The notes: generated by a model not told the origin, from the letters alone. Positions 33,334-41,920 are shown, counted from the stretch's first letter. The stretch: 64,000 nt of DNA from Chelatococcus sp. HY11 (GCF_018398335.1 NZ_JAHBRX010000001.1:1922001-1986000); one strand, 5' to 3'. Program-made: numbers and translations.

Positions 33334-33423
33334 CGGCGAGGTGCTTTGTCATCTTTCAACCGCTGCGTAGCCAGCGGTTGTCACGAAAGACCTCTCTGGC
33401 ACGCCGCCTGCAGAGGTCAGTCC
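33321..33423 (+). promoter_or_regulatory. Putative translational attenuator of prephenate dehydrogenase
   Basis: Three hairpins follow one another: H1 GCCGCT/AGCGGC (33321-33326 with 33332-33337, spanning the leader stop), H2 AACCGCTG/CAGCGGTT (33358-33365 with 33372-33379), and H3 GACCTCT/AGAGGTC (33389-33395 with 33412-33418). H3 buries AGAGG, the Shine-Dalgarno for ATG 33424. The 3' arm of H1 with its extension (33333-33342, GCGGCGAGGT) can instead pair with 33390-33394 (ACCTC) and 33403-33407 (GCCGC), opening H3. There is no T run, so control would be on translation. The pairings are read directly; the switch is inference. Confidence 0.5.
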
Positions 33424-34335
33424 ATGCAAGTTCCTCATAATACCGCTCAGCTTCCCCTGCTAGGCATCATTGGGTTCGGCGCCTTTGCCCGGTTGATGGC
33501 CCATCATCTCGGCGCTCATTTCCGCATCCGCGCCTACGACCCCGCCCTCCCGGCTGGATCGATGGAAGGCCTTCCGGCCGTCGAAATCACCGATATGGCG
33601 TCGGCGGCGCGATGCCCCATCGTTGTCCTGGCCACCCCTGTCAGCGCGCTCGAAGACGTGCTCGCGGACATCGCGCCACATCTTGGGGCTGGCACGCTCG
33701 TGCTCGACGTGGGCTCGGTGAAGGTTATCCCGGCCGAGATCATGGCGCGCGGGCTGCCGAGCGATGTCGATATCGTCGCGACCCATCCGCTCTTCGGCCC
33801 GCAAAGCGCACGAGACGGCCTCGCCGGCCTGAAAATCGCGGTCTGCCCTATCCGAAGCCGCCGCGGCTTGAGGGTGGCCGCCTTCCTGCGCCGCGCACTC
33901 GGCCTCGACGTCATCGTTACGACCCCACAGGCGCACGACCGGGACGCGGCCGTGGTTCAGGGGCTGACCCATCTCATCGCCAAGGTTCTGGTGAAGATGG
34001 AGCCGTTACCCACCCGCATGACGACCCGCAGTTTCGACCTCATCATGCAGGCTGTCGGGATGGTGCGTTACGACGCCCCCGCCGTGTTTCAGGCGATCGA
34101 GCGCTCCAACCCCTATGCGGCCGCGGTCCGCAATCGCTTCTTCACCCTTGCGGCTGCCCTCGACCTGGAGCTGGAGGATCACGCAGCGAAAGCGGGGACA
34201 ACGGCCCTTCAAACATCAATGGCCGACCGAGCGCGAGAAGACGTTAACCACAATGACGCCGGCGATGATCAGACCCAGGCCGAGAAAGGCAGGCCAATCC
34301 AGGCTTTGCTTGAACCATATCCAGCTCACAGCTGA
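33424..34335 (+). CDS. Prephenate/arogenate dehydrogenase family protein
   Basis: A 303-residue TyrA-like enzyme. The Rossmann motif LGIIGFGAFARLMAHHL is at residues about 13-30; the chain continues with VVLATPVSALEDVLADIAPHL and THPLFGPQSARDGLAG, with the catalytic-region His in the latter, then GLTHLIAKVLVKM. It oxidatively decarboxylates prephenate (or arogenate) towards tyrosine. ATG 33424 has AGAGG seven bases upstream. The family core ends near residue 263; the last about 40 residues (from TSMADRAREDVNH) run antisense through the end of the SMR gene and look non-native, as if an original stop had been lost. Confidence 0.87.
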   Translation: MQVPHNTAQLPLLGIIGFGAFARLMAHHLGAHFRIRAYDPALPAGSMEGLPAVEITDMASAARCPIVVLATPVSALEDVLADIAPHLGAGTLVLDVGSVKVIPAEIMARGLPSDVDIVATHPLFGPQSARDGLAGLKIAVCPIRSRRGLRVAAFLRRALGLDVIVTTPQAHDRDAAVVQGLTHLIAKVLVKMEPLPTRMTTRSFDLIMQAVGMVRYDAPAVFQAIERSNPYAAAVRNRFFTLAAALDLELEDHAAKAGTTALQTSMADRAREDVNHNDAGDDQTQAEKGRPIQALLEPYPAHS

Positions 34336-34557
34336 AATGAGCACAATGCCGACCCCAGACCAAATTGCGTAGGCGATGCCGGTCGGGATAGTACGCAGTG
34401 TCAGCGACAGGAAGTAGAAGGCCAGCCCATATCCCACCACCGTCACCAGCGTGGGGCCAAGACGGGTAAAGCTGTCGGAGGCTTTCAGCGCCGAGGTGGC
34501 GACGACCTCGGCGATGATGGCGATCAGGAGATAGATATAGCTCGACGCGCTTGACAC
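34216..34557 (-). CDS. SMR-family small multidrug exporter
   Basis: A 113-residue protein with four membrane helices. The essential glutamate is in LIAIIAEVVATSALKAS (residue about 17), and YAIWSGVGIVLISAVSW and GLIIAGVIVVNVFS are typical of the EmrE/QacE branch rather than the Gdx (SugE) branch. It starts at GTG 34557 behind GAGGAGG. It works as an antiparallel dimer exchanging protons for cationic compounds. Its 3' end overlaps the prephenate dehydrogenase gene by 120 bases, tail to tail. Confidence 0.92.
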   Translation of the reverse strand: MSSASSYIYLLIAIIAEVVATSALKASDSFTRLGPTLVTVVGYGLAFYFLSLTLRTIPTGIAYAIWSGVGIVLISAVSWIWFKQSLDWPAFLGLGLIIAGVIVVNVFSRSVGH

Positions 34558-35178
34558 TATGCCTCCTCACCCCCGGGACAGAACGGGATTATCCCTGTCC
34601 ATATCGACAGGCATCGCCCATTGTCCAGCCACATGAAGTGGCCACAGCCCCATTGCCGCGTCGGTGTGACAACAACGTGAATCCGGACCCACATCCCTCG
34701 GGATGAAATAATAAATAAAAATAACCCTTCACAATCAAAATTTGAGTATTTTATGCTTATGCTCGCTCCCTCTACCAGAAATATTCACACACCGAACTAC
34801 TATATCCCGGCGATCTTCATCACACCCCCATACCATATATTTTCTTGGCTATAGCTTGAAAAGGCTAGCCTTTCACAGATCAGGGGTCGTGCCCCCCGCC
34901 CCCACAGGCGCGCTAAACGGTATGGTCATGAAGCGAAGCGCGTCATCAACGCTGGCCATGCGTTGCAAGCCTTGAAAAGTGAGGCTGATCTTGCGTCGGC
35001 GCGGCGGATGGCGATATATTATTTTTTTATACTTGGTACGTTGTCGCCTTCTTGAACGCGCGAAAACGTTCCATGTCTTCGGGTCTTCGCAATTCCGGAG
35101 CGGAAGGCCGCGACACACAGCTTCCGGAATGACTTTGGGAATGGTTCCGGATTGGGCAGCCGGGCATTGGGGGGCAAC
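34558..35178. other. AT-rich intergenic region before the GH16 gene
   Basis: About 620 bases with no credible gene. From 34700 to 34870 the composition drops to strongly AT-rich (for example AATAATAAATAAAAATAACC near 34708), unlike the surrounding GC-rich genes, which may mark horizontally acquired or promoter-rich DNA. GGGGG at 35170-35174 is the Shine-Dalgarno of the next gene. Confidence 0.5.
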
Positions 35179-36777
35179 ATGGCGTCACAGCTTACCGGTT
35201 CAGAAGTTATTTTCAGCGATGATTTCTCGACGAATGGACCCATCGATTCCGCGAAATGGCACTACAACGTGTGGGCCGACGGCGGGTCCTTCTACGGTAA
35301 CACCCAGCAGCGGCAAACGCTGCCTGTCGCTTCCGACGGGGTGATGCGCCTCAGGCTGGATACGTATAATCCCAGCGATCCAAATCACACCACTTTCCTA
35401 GGCTCGGAGGCAATCACCTATCGCCTCTTCGACCTCAGCAACGGGCCGATCGCCTTCGAGGCGCGGGTTCGCTACGACCAGGACCAGCGTGGCCTGATCG
35501 GTGGCTTCTTCACATTCGCAGGCCCCGCGAACAACCACGACGAAATCGACTTTGAAGCGATGTCGAACAGCTTCAATCAGATGCAGACGAATATCTATCA
35601 CAACGAGCCGCTTGGCGAAGGCCATCCGATTTCCTACCCGATCAGCGGCTCGCTGGCCGATTTCCACACCTACCGGATCGAATGGCTGCCCAATATGGTG
35701 CGCTGGCTGATCGATGGGCAGGTTGTCCGTACCGAGACCAACCTTGTCCCGGACAAGGCGATGGCGCTGCACTTCAATATCTGGGGACCGCCCGCCTCCT
35801 GGCCGACCGGCGATTCCAGCCTGAAGGCCGCCGCGAGCCAGGCGCAGAACCAGACGTTCTATTTCGATGTCGATGACGTGAAGGTCGAAAAGATCGCCAG
35901 CCTCCTGGGCGATGCCGCGCACAATACGCTGGTCGGCAGCGCCGCCCATGAATACATCGACGGCGGAGACGGGCACGACAGGCTCAGCGGCGGCGGCGGC
36001 AATGACATCCTTGATGGAGGCGCAGGCGTAAACACCGCCGTCTATGCCGCGGCGGCCAGCAGCTTCGCGATCAGCGCGCGGTCCGGCGAACAGACCCTCA
36101 CTGTCGCGGACCGGACCGGGGCCGAGGGTGAGGATACCCTCGCCAACATCCAGAATGCCGAATTCAACGGCCAGACGATCGATCTGACGTCAATGCTGGC
36201 GGCCGCCAATCTCGACGCGGAAGACTTCGCGCCGATCATCAGCCTGTACAATGCCTATTTCGACCGCGCTCCCGACGCGCTTGGGCTATTTTTCTGGGCC
36301 GCCCAGCACGCCGGCGGCATGAGTCTGGACGAGCTGGCACAGCGCTTCTACGATTCCGCTGAAGCCGCAGGATCACGGCCGGCTGGGCAATCCGTGGCCA
36401 ACGCGGTCGCTCAGGCCTATATGGACATACTCGGCCGCGCACCCGATAGCGATGGGCTCACGTTCTGGGTTCGGATGATCGAAACGGGGCAGCTGGCGCC
36501 CAGCGATTTTGCCCTGGCCCTCATACAATCCGCCAGCGGCCAGGCGGGCGTGGACGGCCAGATCGTGCAAACCAAGGCAAGCCTGAGCGCTTACTATGCG
36601 CTTGAGCATGGGCTGAACGACGGAGCGGACGCGGCCAGCCTTCTCGACGCGCCAAATCTCCATGCAGGGCGCGCACTCGTGGACGGCTACGCATCCGCCG
36701 CCGAGAGCAGCGAGACAATGCAGCTCGTCACCCGCATCCTGGGCATCTCCACGGCGGATGACGCCGTGTTCGCTTAG
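35179..36777 (+). CDS. GH16 glycoside hydrolase with RTX and DUF4214 domains
   Basis: A 532-residue probable secreted glucanase/galactanase. Residues about 8-235 form a GH16 jelly roll with the catalytic motif DEIDFE (nucleophile Glu122, Asp124, acid/base Glu126). An RTX Ca2+-binding stretch, GGDGHDRLSGGGGNDILDGG, is at about 258-280, and a DUF4214 domain (LYNAYFDRAPDALGLFFW; ILGRAPDSDGLTFW) at about 355-460. There is no signal peptide, as expected of type I secretion, but no type I secretion genes are nearby. A paralogue lies tail to tail at 37013-38626. Likely substrate is the cell's own or a host polysaccharide. Confidence 0.9.
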   Translation: MASQLTGSEVIFSDDFSTNGPIDSAKWHYNVWADGGSFYGNTQQRQTLPVASDGVMRLRLDTYNPSDPNHTTFLGSEAITYRLFDLSNGPIAFEARVRYDQDQRGLIGGFFTFAGPANNHDEIDFEAMSNSFNQMQTNIYHNEPLGEGHPISYPISGSLADFHTYRIEWLPNMVRWLIDGQVVRTETNLVPDKAMALHFNIWGPPASWPTGDSSLKAAASQAQNQTFYFDVDDVKVEKIASLLGDAAHNTLVGSAAHEYIDGGDGHDRLSGGGGNDILDGGAGVNTAVYAAAASSFAISARSGEQTLTVADRTGAEGEDTLANIQNAEFNGQTIDLTSMLAAANLDAEDFAPIISLYNAYFDRAPDALGLFFWAAQHAGGMSLDELAQRFYDSAEAAGSRPAGQSVANAVAQAYMDILGRAPDSDGLTFWVRMIETGQLAPSDFALALIQSASGQAGVDGQIVQTKASLSAYYALEHGLNDGADAASLLDAPNLHAGRALVDGYASAAESSETMQLVTRILGISTADDAVFA

Positions 36778-36830
36778 AGCATTTTCAAGCGAAGTGGAAA
36801 CCGGTTCGCGTGAAGAAAATGCTCAAAAAC
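36777..36830. repeat. Conserved palindromic intergenic repeat, possible bidirectional terminator
   Basis: GAGCATTTT (36777-36785) pairs with AAAATGCTC (36816-36824) around a 30-base core containing GAAACCGGTTCGCGTGAAG. I recognise this element from many Hyphomicrobiales intergenic regions. Here its first G is the last base of the GH16 stop codon, and the T/A runs in both arms would suit termination from both convergent genes. Confidence 0.65.
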
Positions 36831-37012
36831 AAAGACCTAGAGCATCCCTGGTGAGCCGGAGTTCACCAGAAATGCTCAGAAACATGGCCGGACGTGTGCG
36901 GGCCAGTTATGGTCCGCGCACATGCTCTGGAAAGTGGCCGCTCCATCCCGGTCCATCCCGGCGTCGCTATTGCGCACAGCGACGCGCCGAGGCCAGCGCC
37001 TGCGGTTATTCC

Positions 37013-38626
37013 TTAGGCGGCCAAAGTGTAGTCGGCGACATCCGTGCCCAGCAGGCTCGCAACCAACTGCCCGTTCTCGCCAGCGGCATTGGCAGCGTAG
37101 AGATCGGCCAGCGCCTTGGCCGAGGCGAAGTCGGTCGCATCCAGCACGGCTTTGGCGCCTTCGCCATCGCCTAGCCCCTTATCGAGAGCGAAATAGGCAG
37201 CCTTTTCGGCCTTCTCGATGAGTTGTTCGCCGTCAGTGCCCGCAGCGCCCGAACGTCCCGACAGGATGAAGGCCAGCGGAATATCCTCGATGTTCAACCG
37301 GCCGCTGTCGACTGCGTCGACCCAGTAGGCGAAGCCATCGGCGTCCGGTGCCCGGCCAAGGATCTCGCGGTACGCCATATCCACGATCTCGCTCGTCGAC
37401 TTGCCGGCGAAACGGCTGGGCCCAGCCGCCGCGAAGAACTGCTCCGCGATATCCGCAATCGCCACGCCGTCGTTCAGGAGGCTGGTCCAGAAATAGAGGC
37501 CCATGGCATCCGGCGCACGGTCGAAATACGACGTATAGAGATCGATGATCATGCCGAGGTCGGCGGCGTCGGCATTGGCCGCCTTGATCATCGGGACGAG
37601 ATCGATGGTCTGGTCTGCGAAGCGCAGTTCATGCACATTGACGACGACATCGGTGCCTTCGGCATTGCTGCGATCGTCAACGATGACAGCCCGCTGAGCC
37701 GCGTCCATGCTGAGGGCGAAATTCTCCGCGCGTCCGATGTAGGACGCCGCGTTGTACCCGTCGCCACCGTCGATGACGTCGTCGCCACTGTCGCCGTGCA
37801 GCGTGTCGTGCCCGTCACCACCGAAGAGATATTCGCTGCCGGTCGTACCGACGACGTTTTCGCCCTCGGCCGAGCCCGTTGATTGGGCCACCCGCTCCAC
37901 TTTGACGCTATCGACGCTCGCATAGAAGGTGCGGTTCTGATTGGGATCACGCGTTGCCGTCAGCGAGGGATCGCCCACGCCTGTCCATCCGCTCGGCGCA
38001 CCCCAGATATTGAAGTGCAGGTTCATCGGCTTTTCGGGAACGATCGAGGTTTCGGTCCGCACGACCGTGCCATCGATCTTCCAGATCACCAGGCCCTTGT
38101 ACCATTCGATCCGGTAGTCGTGATAAACGCCCTGACCGCCCGGAAGATCGTGGTCCTTCGGATGCCCTTCGGAGAGATCCTCATTGTGGTAGGGGTTCGT
38201 CTGCGCCACGTTGTAGCGCGTGGACATCAACTCCCAATCGATCTCGTCATGCGAGGCGCGAGGGCCTGCGAAGGTGAAGAACCCTACGACGATTCCGGGT
38301 TGCGTCTGGTCGGACTTCATTCGCGCCTCGAAGGCAAAAGGCCCATTGTCGAGGCTGAACGTCCGGAGTGAAATGGCTTCGTTGCCCAGGAACGAAGGCG
38401 CATATTGCGGATAATCGCGGTTGCCGTCGTGGTAGGTGTCGAGGCGAAGACGCATCACCCCGTCGCTCATCACAGGCAGGGACTGGCGGACGTTCGTACC
38501 GTTGTAGAACGCCGGATTGTCGTTCGCCTGCCAGTGATTGTAATCCCATTTGCTTGAGTCGACCGGACCGCTCCCGTTGAAATCATCGCTGAAAATGATC
38601 TCGGATTCTGTACGCTCTGTAGCCAT
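37013..38626 (-). CDS. GH16 glycoside hydrolase with RTX and DUF4214 domains (paralogue)
   Basis: A 537-residue paralogue of the GH16 protein to its left with the same order of domains: GH16 with DEIDWE (Glu128, Asp130, Glu132), RTX repeat GGDGHDTLHGDSGDDVIDGGDG at about 270-290 (21-residue region, motif GGxGxDxL), and DUF4214 (LYTSYFDRAPDAMGLYFW; ILGRAPDADGFAYW). Start ATG 38626 has GGGGGG upstream. Opening residues of the two (SEIIFSDDFNGSGPVDSSKW here) show clear homology but moderate overall identity, so the duplication is not recent. No signal peptide; type I export expected. Both catalytic Glu are kept, so both should be active. Confidence 0.9.
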   Translation of the reverse strand: MATERTESEIIFSDDFNGSGPVDSSKWDYNHWQANDNPAFYNGTNVRQSLPVMSDGVMRLRLDTYHDGNRDYPQYAPSFLGNEAISLRTFSLDNGPFAFEARMKSDQTQPGIVVGFFTFAGPRASHDEIDWELMSTRYNVAQTNPYHNEDLSEGHPKDHDLPGGQGVYHDYRIEWYKGLVIWKIDGTVVRTETSIVPEKPMNLHFNIWGAPSGWTGVGDPSLTATRDPNQNRTFYASVDSVKVERVAQSTGSAEGENVVGTTGSEYLFGGDGHDTLHGDSGDDVIDGGDGYNAASYIGRAENFALSMDAAQRAVIVDDRSNAEGTDVVVNVHELRFADQTIDLVPMIKAANADAADLGMIIDLYTSYFDRAPDAMGLYFWTSLLNDGVAIADIAEQFFAAAGPSRFAGKSTSEIVDMAYREILGRAPDADGFAYWVDAVDSGRLNIEDIPLAFILSGRSGAAGTDGEQLIEKAEKAAYFALDKGLGDGEGAKAVLDATDFASAKALADLYAANAAGENGQLVASLLGTDVADYTLAA

Positions 38627-39121
38627 GTGAAGGCCCCCCACGCATTACAAGACCGCTTCCATTGACGCGGCCATCGGTTGTTTCCCACGATATGTCGAGT
38701 GGGGGCGCCAGCGACAATAGGCATGACGTCTCAATATTGGTGTTTGCATCTCAAGAGCGGAATTCGCCGCGCGTTCGCGCTAACCTTCTGAAGAGGCAGA
38801 CCAGTCGTTGGCTGTTGCGGTGGATACCGCTGGATCGGCGCATCAACTCTTCGTCAGAATGACGACAGCGCTATCGAGCGCCGGGTGATGCACGACTGCC
38901 TCGGCTGGTGAAGATCGGGAGCAGGCGCACCTGCCCCACGCGATCGAGACGCGCGCCAGCTGGAAACGTGCATCGGAACTTGGGTTAAGGCACCCCCGCG
39001 GGACCAACTCGGATACAAAAAAAGGCACCCTCACGGCGCCTCTGATATTCCGAAAAATATCCCAACCGCCCCTCGCTTGGAGGGCGAGACAGAAAAAACA
39101 ATCTACCTCGAGATGGCTAGA
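38627..39121. other. Intergenic region between GH16 gene and tRNA-Pro
   Basis: About 495 bases with no supported protein gene. It holds the promoter of the minus-strand GH16 gene at its left and the tRNA terminator near 39016-39041. Confidence 0.5.
39016..39041 (-). terminator. Rho-independent terminator of tRNA-Pro
   Basis: On the minus strand AGGCGCC and GGTGCCT form a 7-bp stem (one G-U) around GTGAG, followed by TTTTTTTG. It lies about 80 bases after the tRNA and is the clearest intrinsic terminator in the window. Confidence 0.85.
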
Positions 39122-39198
39122 TGGTCGGAGTGAGAGGATTCGAACCTCCGACCCCCTCGTCCCGAACGAGGTGCGCTACCAGACTGCGCTACACTCCG
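39122..39198 (-). tRNA. tRNA-Pro (anticodon CGG)
   Basis: A 77-base cloverleaf read on the minus strand: acceptor CGGAGTG/CACTCCG, D arm with AGCGCAGTCTGGTAGCGC, anticodon stem CTCGT/ACGAG with loop TTCGGGA (anticodon CGG), T arm with GGTTCGAATCC, and encoded CCA. It translates CCG codons. Confidence 0.97.
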
Positions 39199-39494
39199 AC
39201 ATCGCTTGCCGCGAGGCCGGTCTTATAGCCGCGCGATCGCCGGTCTGCAAGCCATGTTGCGCCAACAAATGCATCTTATTCCACAGCCGGCGCAGATTCT
39301 TATCACAAGGCGTGTCCCGCTCCGAGCCTCTAGCAATTCAAGCCCTTGATAATAATGGGCTTATCCCCGCCCATTCCGAAGAGCGGGGATAAAGGCGCGT
39401 CGATCCAATCGCGGGAACAAGAGCTGACGCGCCCAAAGGGGCGCGCCGCCTATCCTTGAACCGGGTGCCACACCGCGGTCAGGCGCAACAGCGG
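39199..39494. other. Intergenic region with two hairpins
   Basis: About 296 bases without a gene. TTATCCCCGC (39361-39370) pairs perfectly with GCGGGGATAA (39383-39392), and CGCGCCC (39428-39434) with GGGCGCG (39439-39445). Both lie downstream of the minus-strand DUF1254 gene and may end its transcript. Confidence 0.5.
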
Positions 39495-40934
39495 TCAGCC
39501 GAGCCTTTTCACCGGAGGAATGACCCATGATCCGTCGAGGATCGATGGATGGTTCTCGTCCGGCCAGTACAACCGCATCATCAGGATGAACTTGCCCTTC
39601 GGCGCTGGCAGCCAGTTTGCCTCCTTGTCGGCGCCGGGGGACTCGTTCTGAATATGGATGTCGATCGAGCCATCGGGGTTTTTCTTCAGGTCCTGCCGCG
39701 GGCTGATCGAATAGCGGTCGATGGGGTTTGCGACGAAGAAATACTTGTCGTCATACATGGTGATGGACCAGAAGCCGCGCACTGGCGGTGTCCGGCCCTT
39801 CGGGAAGGTGAGGACATACTTGTTCGACCCGTCATAGGCACGGGAGAAGAGACCGTCAGGCTGCTTCAGCGAGGTCGGATAGACCGCGTCCTGCGGGCGG
39901 TTGGCGCCGAGCCCGATCGCCGCGATAAGGGCGCGCTGCAGATAGTCGGTTCCATAGAGCCCGGTCCTGGTCGTGTAGCCCCAGCCGTTGATATCCTTGA
40001 TGTCGCCGTCGCTGAACTTGAAATGCAGCATGATGCGGCCGAAGCCGACCTCCGGGATCCGCTTCACGAAGGCGGCATCGAGCTTGCTCTTGTCAAAATC
40101 CTGCCCGGGCACAATGCCGATGCGCGCCAACTTCTCGAGGATCGGGGCGTCCGCCTCTGACGGGGGATTGGTCTTCAGGAGTTGGCTGAGAAGCGTGAAA
40201 TACGAGACGGCATCCATTCGGTTGACCTGGTCGCGGACGGCCGTCTTCATGTCGATGCTCGGGTCAACCACGCCGGGCGGTGGCTGCCAATCCTTGCCGT
40301 AGCTGCTGAGCGGCACCAGTTTGCACTGGTCCTGGAGCGCGTGAACGGCCTTGTAGTCCTCCGGCGTGCCCGTGCAATAGATGCGGCCGAGGATCCAGAC
40401 GATATCCGTCGGGGACGCGTATTGCGTGACACCGGCAGGAAGCGTGCCCTGCCACCCAGGCCCGGTGATCGCGTATTGCTGCGCCTTGCCGCCCGTGGTG
40501 CGTTGGCCAGGCACCTGGAACACGTTGGTCCAGCCATCGAGCATGGGGAACAGGTAGTAGCGATCATCCATCGCCGGGATCGACAGCACCCACGGCTCTT
40601 TGCCCACGTCAACGAAGGCCGTGGTATAGAGGGTGTCCGCATTGGGGGCGGTGACATCCCTGAACGACGCATTCGGGTATTCACGCAGTTTGATGATCTG
40701 GCCCATAGGGCCCTTCGTGCCTTCCACCGCCGGCACGTTCGTTATGACACGCCGTGTCATCTCCATTGTCACGAGCGGATAACCGTAGACATACGCCTCG
40801 ACAGCCAGCCAGAAATCTTCCGAGCCGTCGACGAGATCGGCGATCGGGCCGTCGAGAGCATGGGCTGGAGAAAGGGCGGTTGCGGCCAGCAGCCCTAGAC
40901 CACCGGCGGATACAGCGCGACGCGAGATTTTCAT
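39495..40934 (-). CDS. Exported DUF1254/DUF1214 protein
   Basis: A 479-residue protein with a signal sequence (KISRRAVSAGGLGLLAATALS, with a twin Arg that could allow Tat export), cleaved after AHA. DUF1254 occupies residues about 55-190 (VTAPNADTLYTTAFVDVGKEPWVLS) and DUF1214 the C-terminal 110 residues (RTPPVRGFWSITMYDDKYFF, YSISPR, then LPAPKGKFILMMRLYWP). Such proteins are common in soil bacteria and of unknown biochemical function. Monocistronic, with hairpins beyond its stop. Confidence 0.9.
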   Translation of the reverse strand: MKISRRAVSAGGLGLLAATALSPAHALDGPIADLVDGSEDFWLAVEAYVYGYPLVTMEMTRRVITNVPAVEGTKGPMGQIIKLREYPNASFRDVTAPNADTLYTTAFVDVGKEPWVLSIPAMDDRYYLFPMLDGWTNVFQVPGQRTTGGKAQQYAITGPGWQGTLPAGVTQYASPTDIVWILGRIYCTGTPEDYKAVHALQDQCKLVPLSSYGKDWQPPPGVVDPSIDMKTAVRDQVNRMDAVSYFTLLSQLLKTNPPSEADAPILEKLARIGIVPGQDFDKSKLDAAFVKRIPEVGFGRIMLHFKFSDGDIKDINGWGYTTRTGLYGTDYLQRALIAAIGLGANRPQDAVYPTSLKQPDGLFSRAYDGSNKYVLTFPKGRTPPVRGFWSITMYDDKYFFVANPIDRYSISPRQDLKKNPDGSIDIHIQNESPGADKEANWLPAPKGKFILMMRLYWPDENHPSILDGSWVIPPVKRLG

Positions 40935-41207
40935 GTTGGCCTCCTGGGAAACCTGAGACGTTACTTAAGTCGAAATCTGAGTTAGTCCCGCCGATATCCG
41001 GCGCAGTGCCCGCTCGCGTCCCATCAACCGATAGAGGGCTTGATAGGCTCGGCGGCGGAATGTGGCTTGCAAGTAGTCGCATCGATCGCGGCCTGGCCGC
41101 GCCATCGTGGTCCCGGCTCGTATCCTAAGGCGCCAAAATCGTCCTTTGGGACTCCATCGCCTTCTCGACGCCGCGCGCCCTCCCTTCGCGGACCTGGTTT
41201 CGCCAGG
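40935..41207. other. Intergenic gap, nothing recognised
   Basis: About 273 bases between two minus-strand genes. No gene, repeat or clear hairpin was supported. Confidence 0.4.
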
Positions 41208-41567
41208 TCATTTCATGTCAATGCCAAGCTTCGCCCGCTCATCTTTGAACACGACCGCTATCGCTTCAATCACCTTTCGATCCGGGTTGGCCTTGCAGTA
41301 TACAATCACCTCATGCTCGGCTAGTTTGCCCTTGCGCAGATCGGCATAATGCTTCTTGGCGAGGCCATTGTACCATCCGCTGTACCATGCGGTCAGTGCA
41401 TCGGCGTCTTCCTGGTAGGTGGCCGCCAACTGCGCACATGTGAGCGCCTGCACATCGATAAAGCCATTTGCATCCGCATAAGTGGAAAGCGGCACTGCGT
41501 TCTGCGCTAGCGCGCCTGAACCGACCAGGGCTCCGCCGATCATGATAGCGATGCTCAAACTTCTCAT
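41208..41567 (-). CDS. HdeA/HdeB-like periplasmic acid-stress protein
   Basis: A 119-residue protein with a signal peptide (MRSLSIAIMIGGALVGSGALA, cut before QNA). The mature part, about 98 residues, has the HdeA-type pattern with two cysteines (ALTCAQLAATY and EVIVYCKANPDRKV) that would form the family disulfide. HdeA/B proteins are periplasmic chaperones that unfold at low pH and hold client proteins. Another acid-resistance relative, hdeD, occurs at 56607, but not in the same operon. Expression conditions are not evident. Confidence 0.82.
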   Translation of the reverse strand: MRSLSIAIMIGGALVGSGALAQNAVPLSTYADANGFIDVQALTCAQLAATYQEDADALTAWYSGWYNGLAKKHYADLRKGKLAEHEVIVYCKANPDRKVIEAIAVVFKDERAKLGIDMK

Positions 41568-41920
41568 TTCGCTGCCCCTTTTTGACAGTATCGGACGTTC
41601 GTTGACCTGTTGGCGACTTCGGATATGAGCTCATGGCGGTGAAGTCGTGTATGTCGCGGTCTGTCTTTGCTGCGCGGCAAGACACAAGCGACAGCTAGTC
41701 CTCCTGATGCCAGCGCAGCATCGACGAGGTTGCTTATGATCTCTGGGGGGAGCGAGCGGGAGTAGGTTACACGAGGATACAGCCTGTCACCGCAGCTCGA
41801 ACAGAGCGGCCATAAGTGACATGGCCGAGGCCGTCCGTATATCCAACCCATGTTGCCAGTGACAACCGCAGCTCCCCAAGAGCCAGCGTGAGCGCGGTTC
41901 AGGGCATGGGCACGGTTCAG
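41568..41920. other. Intergenic gap between HdeA-like and channel genes
   Basis: About 353 bases. A minus-strand reading frame over 41564-41851 exists but its composition is unlike a protein and it lacks a Shine-Dalgarno, so I see no gene here. Confidence 0.4.

Noticed and set aside
33340-33423. Classical transcriptional terminator in the prephenate dehydrogenase leader
   Set aside because: The hairpins are not followed by a T run; the last one covers the Shine-Dalgarno, so translational control fits better.
39122-39198. tRNA-Pro as integration site of a genomic island
   Set aside because: No integrase, and no repeated 3' tRNA fragment was found elsewhere in the window.
41564-41851. A 95-codon minus-strand frame as a small gene
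   Set aside because: It is rich in Arg, Pro and Cys without a domain, starts without a Shine-Dalgarno and fits no neighbour.
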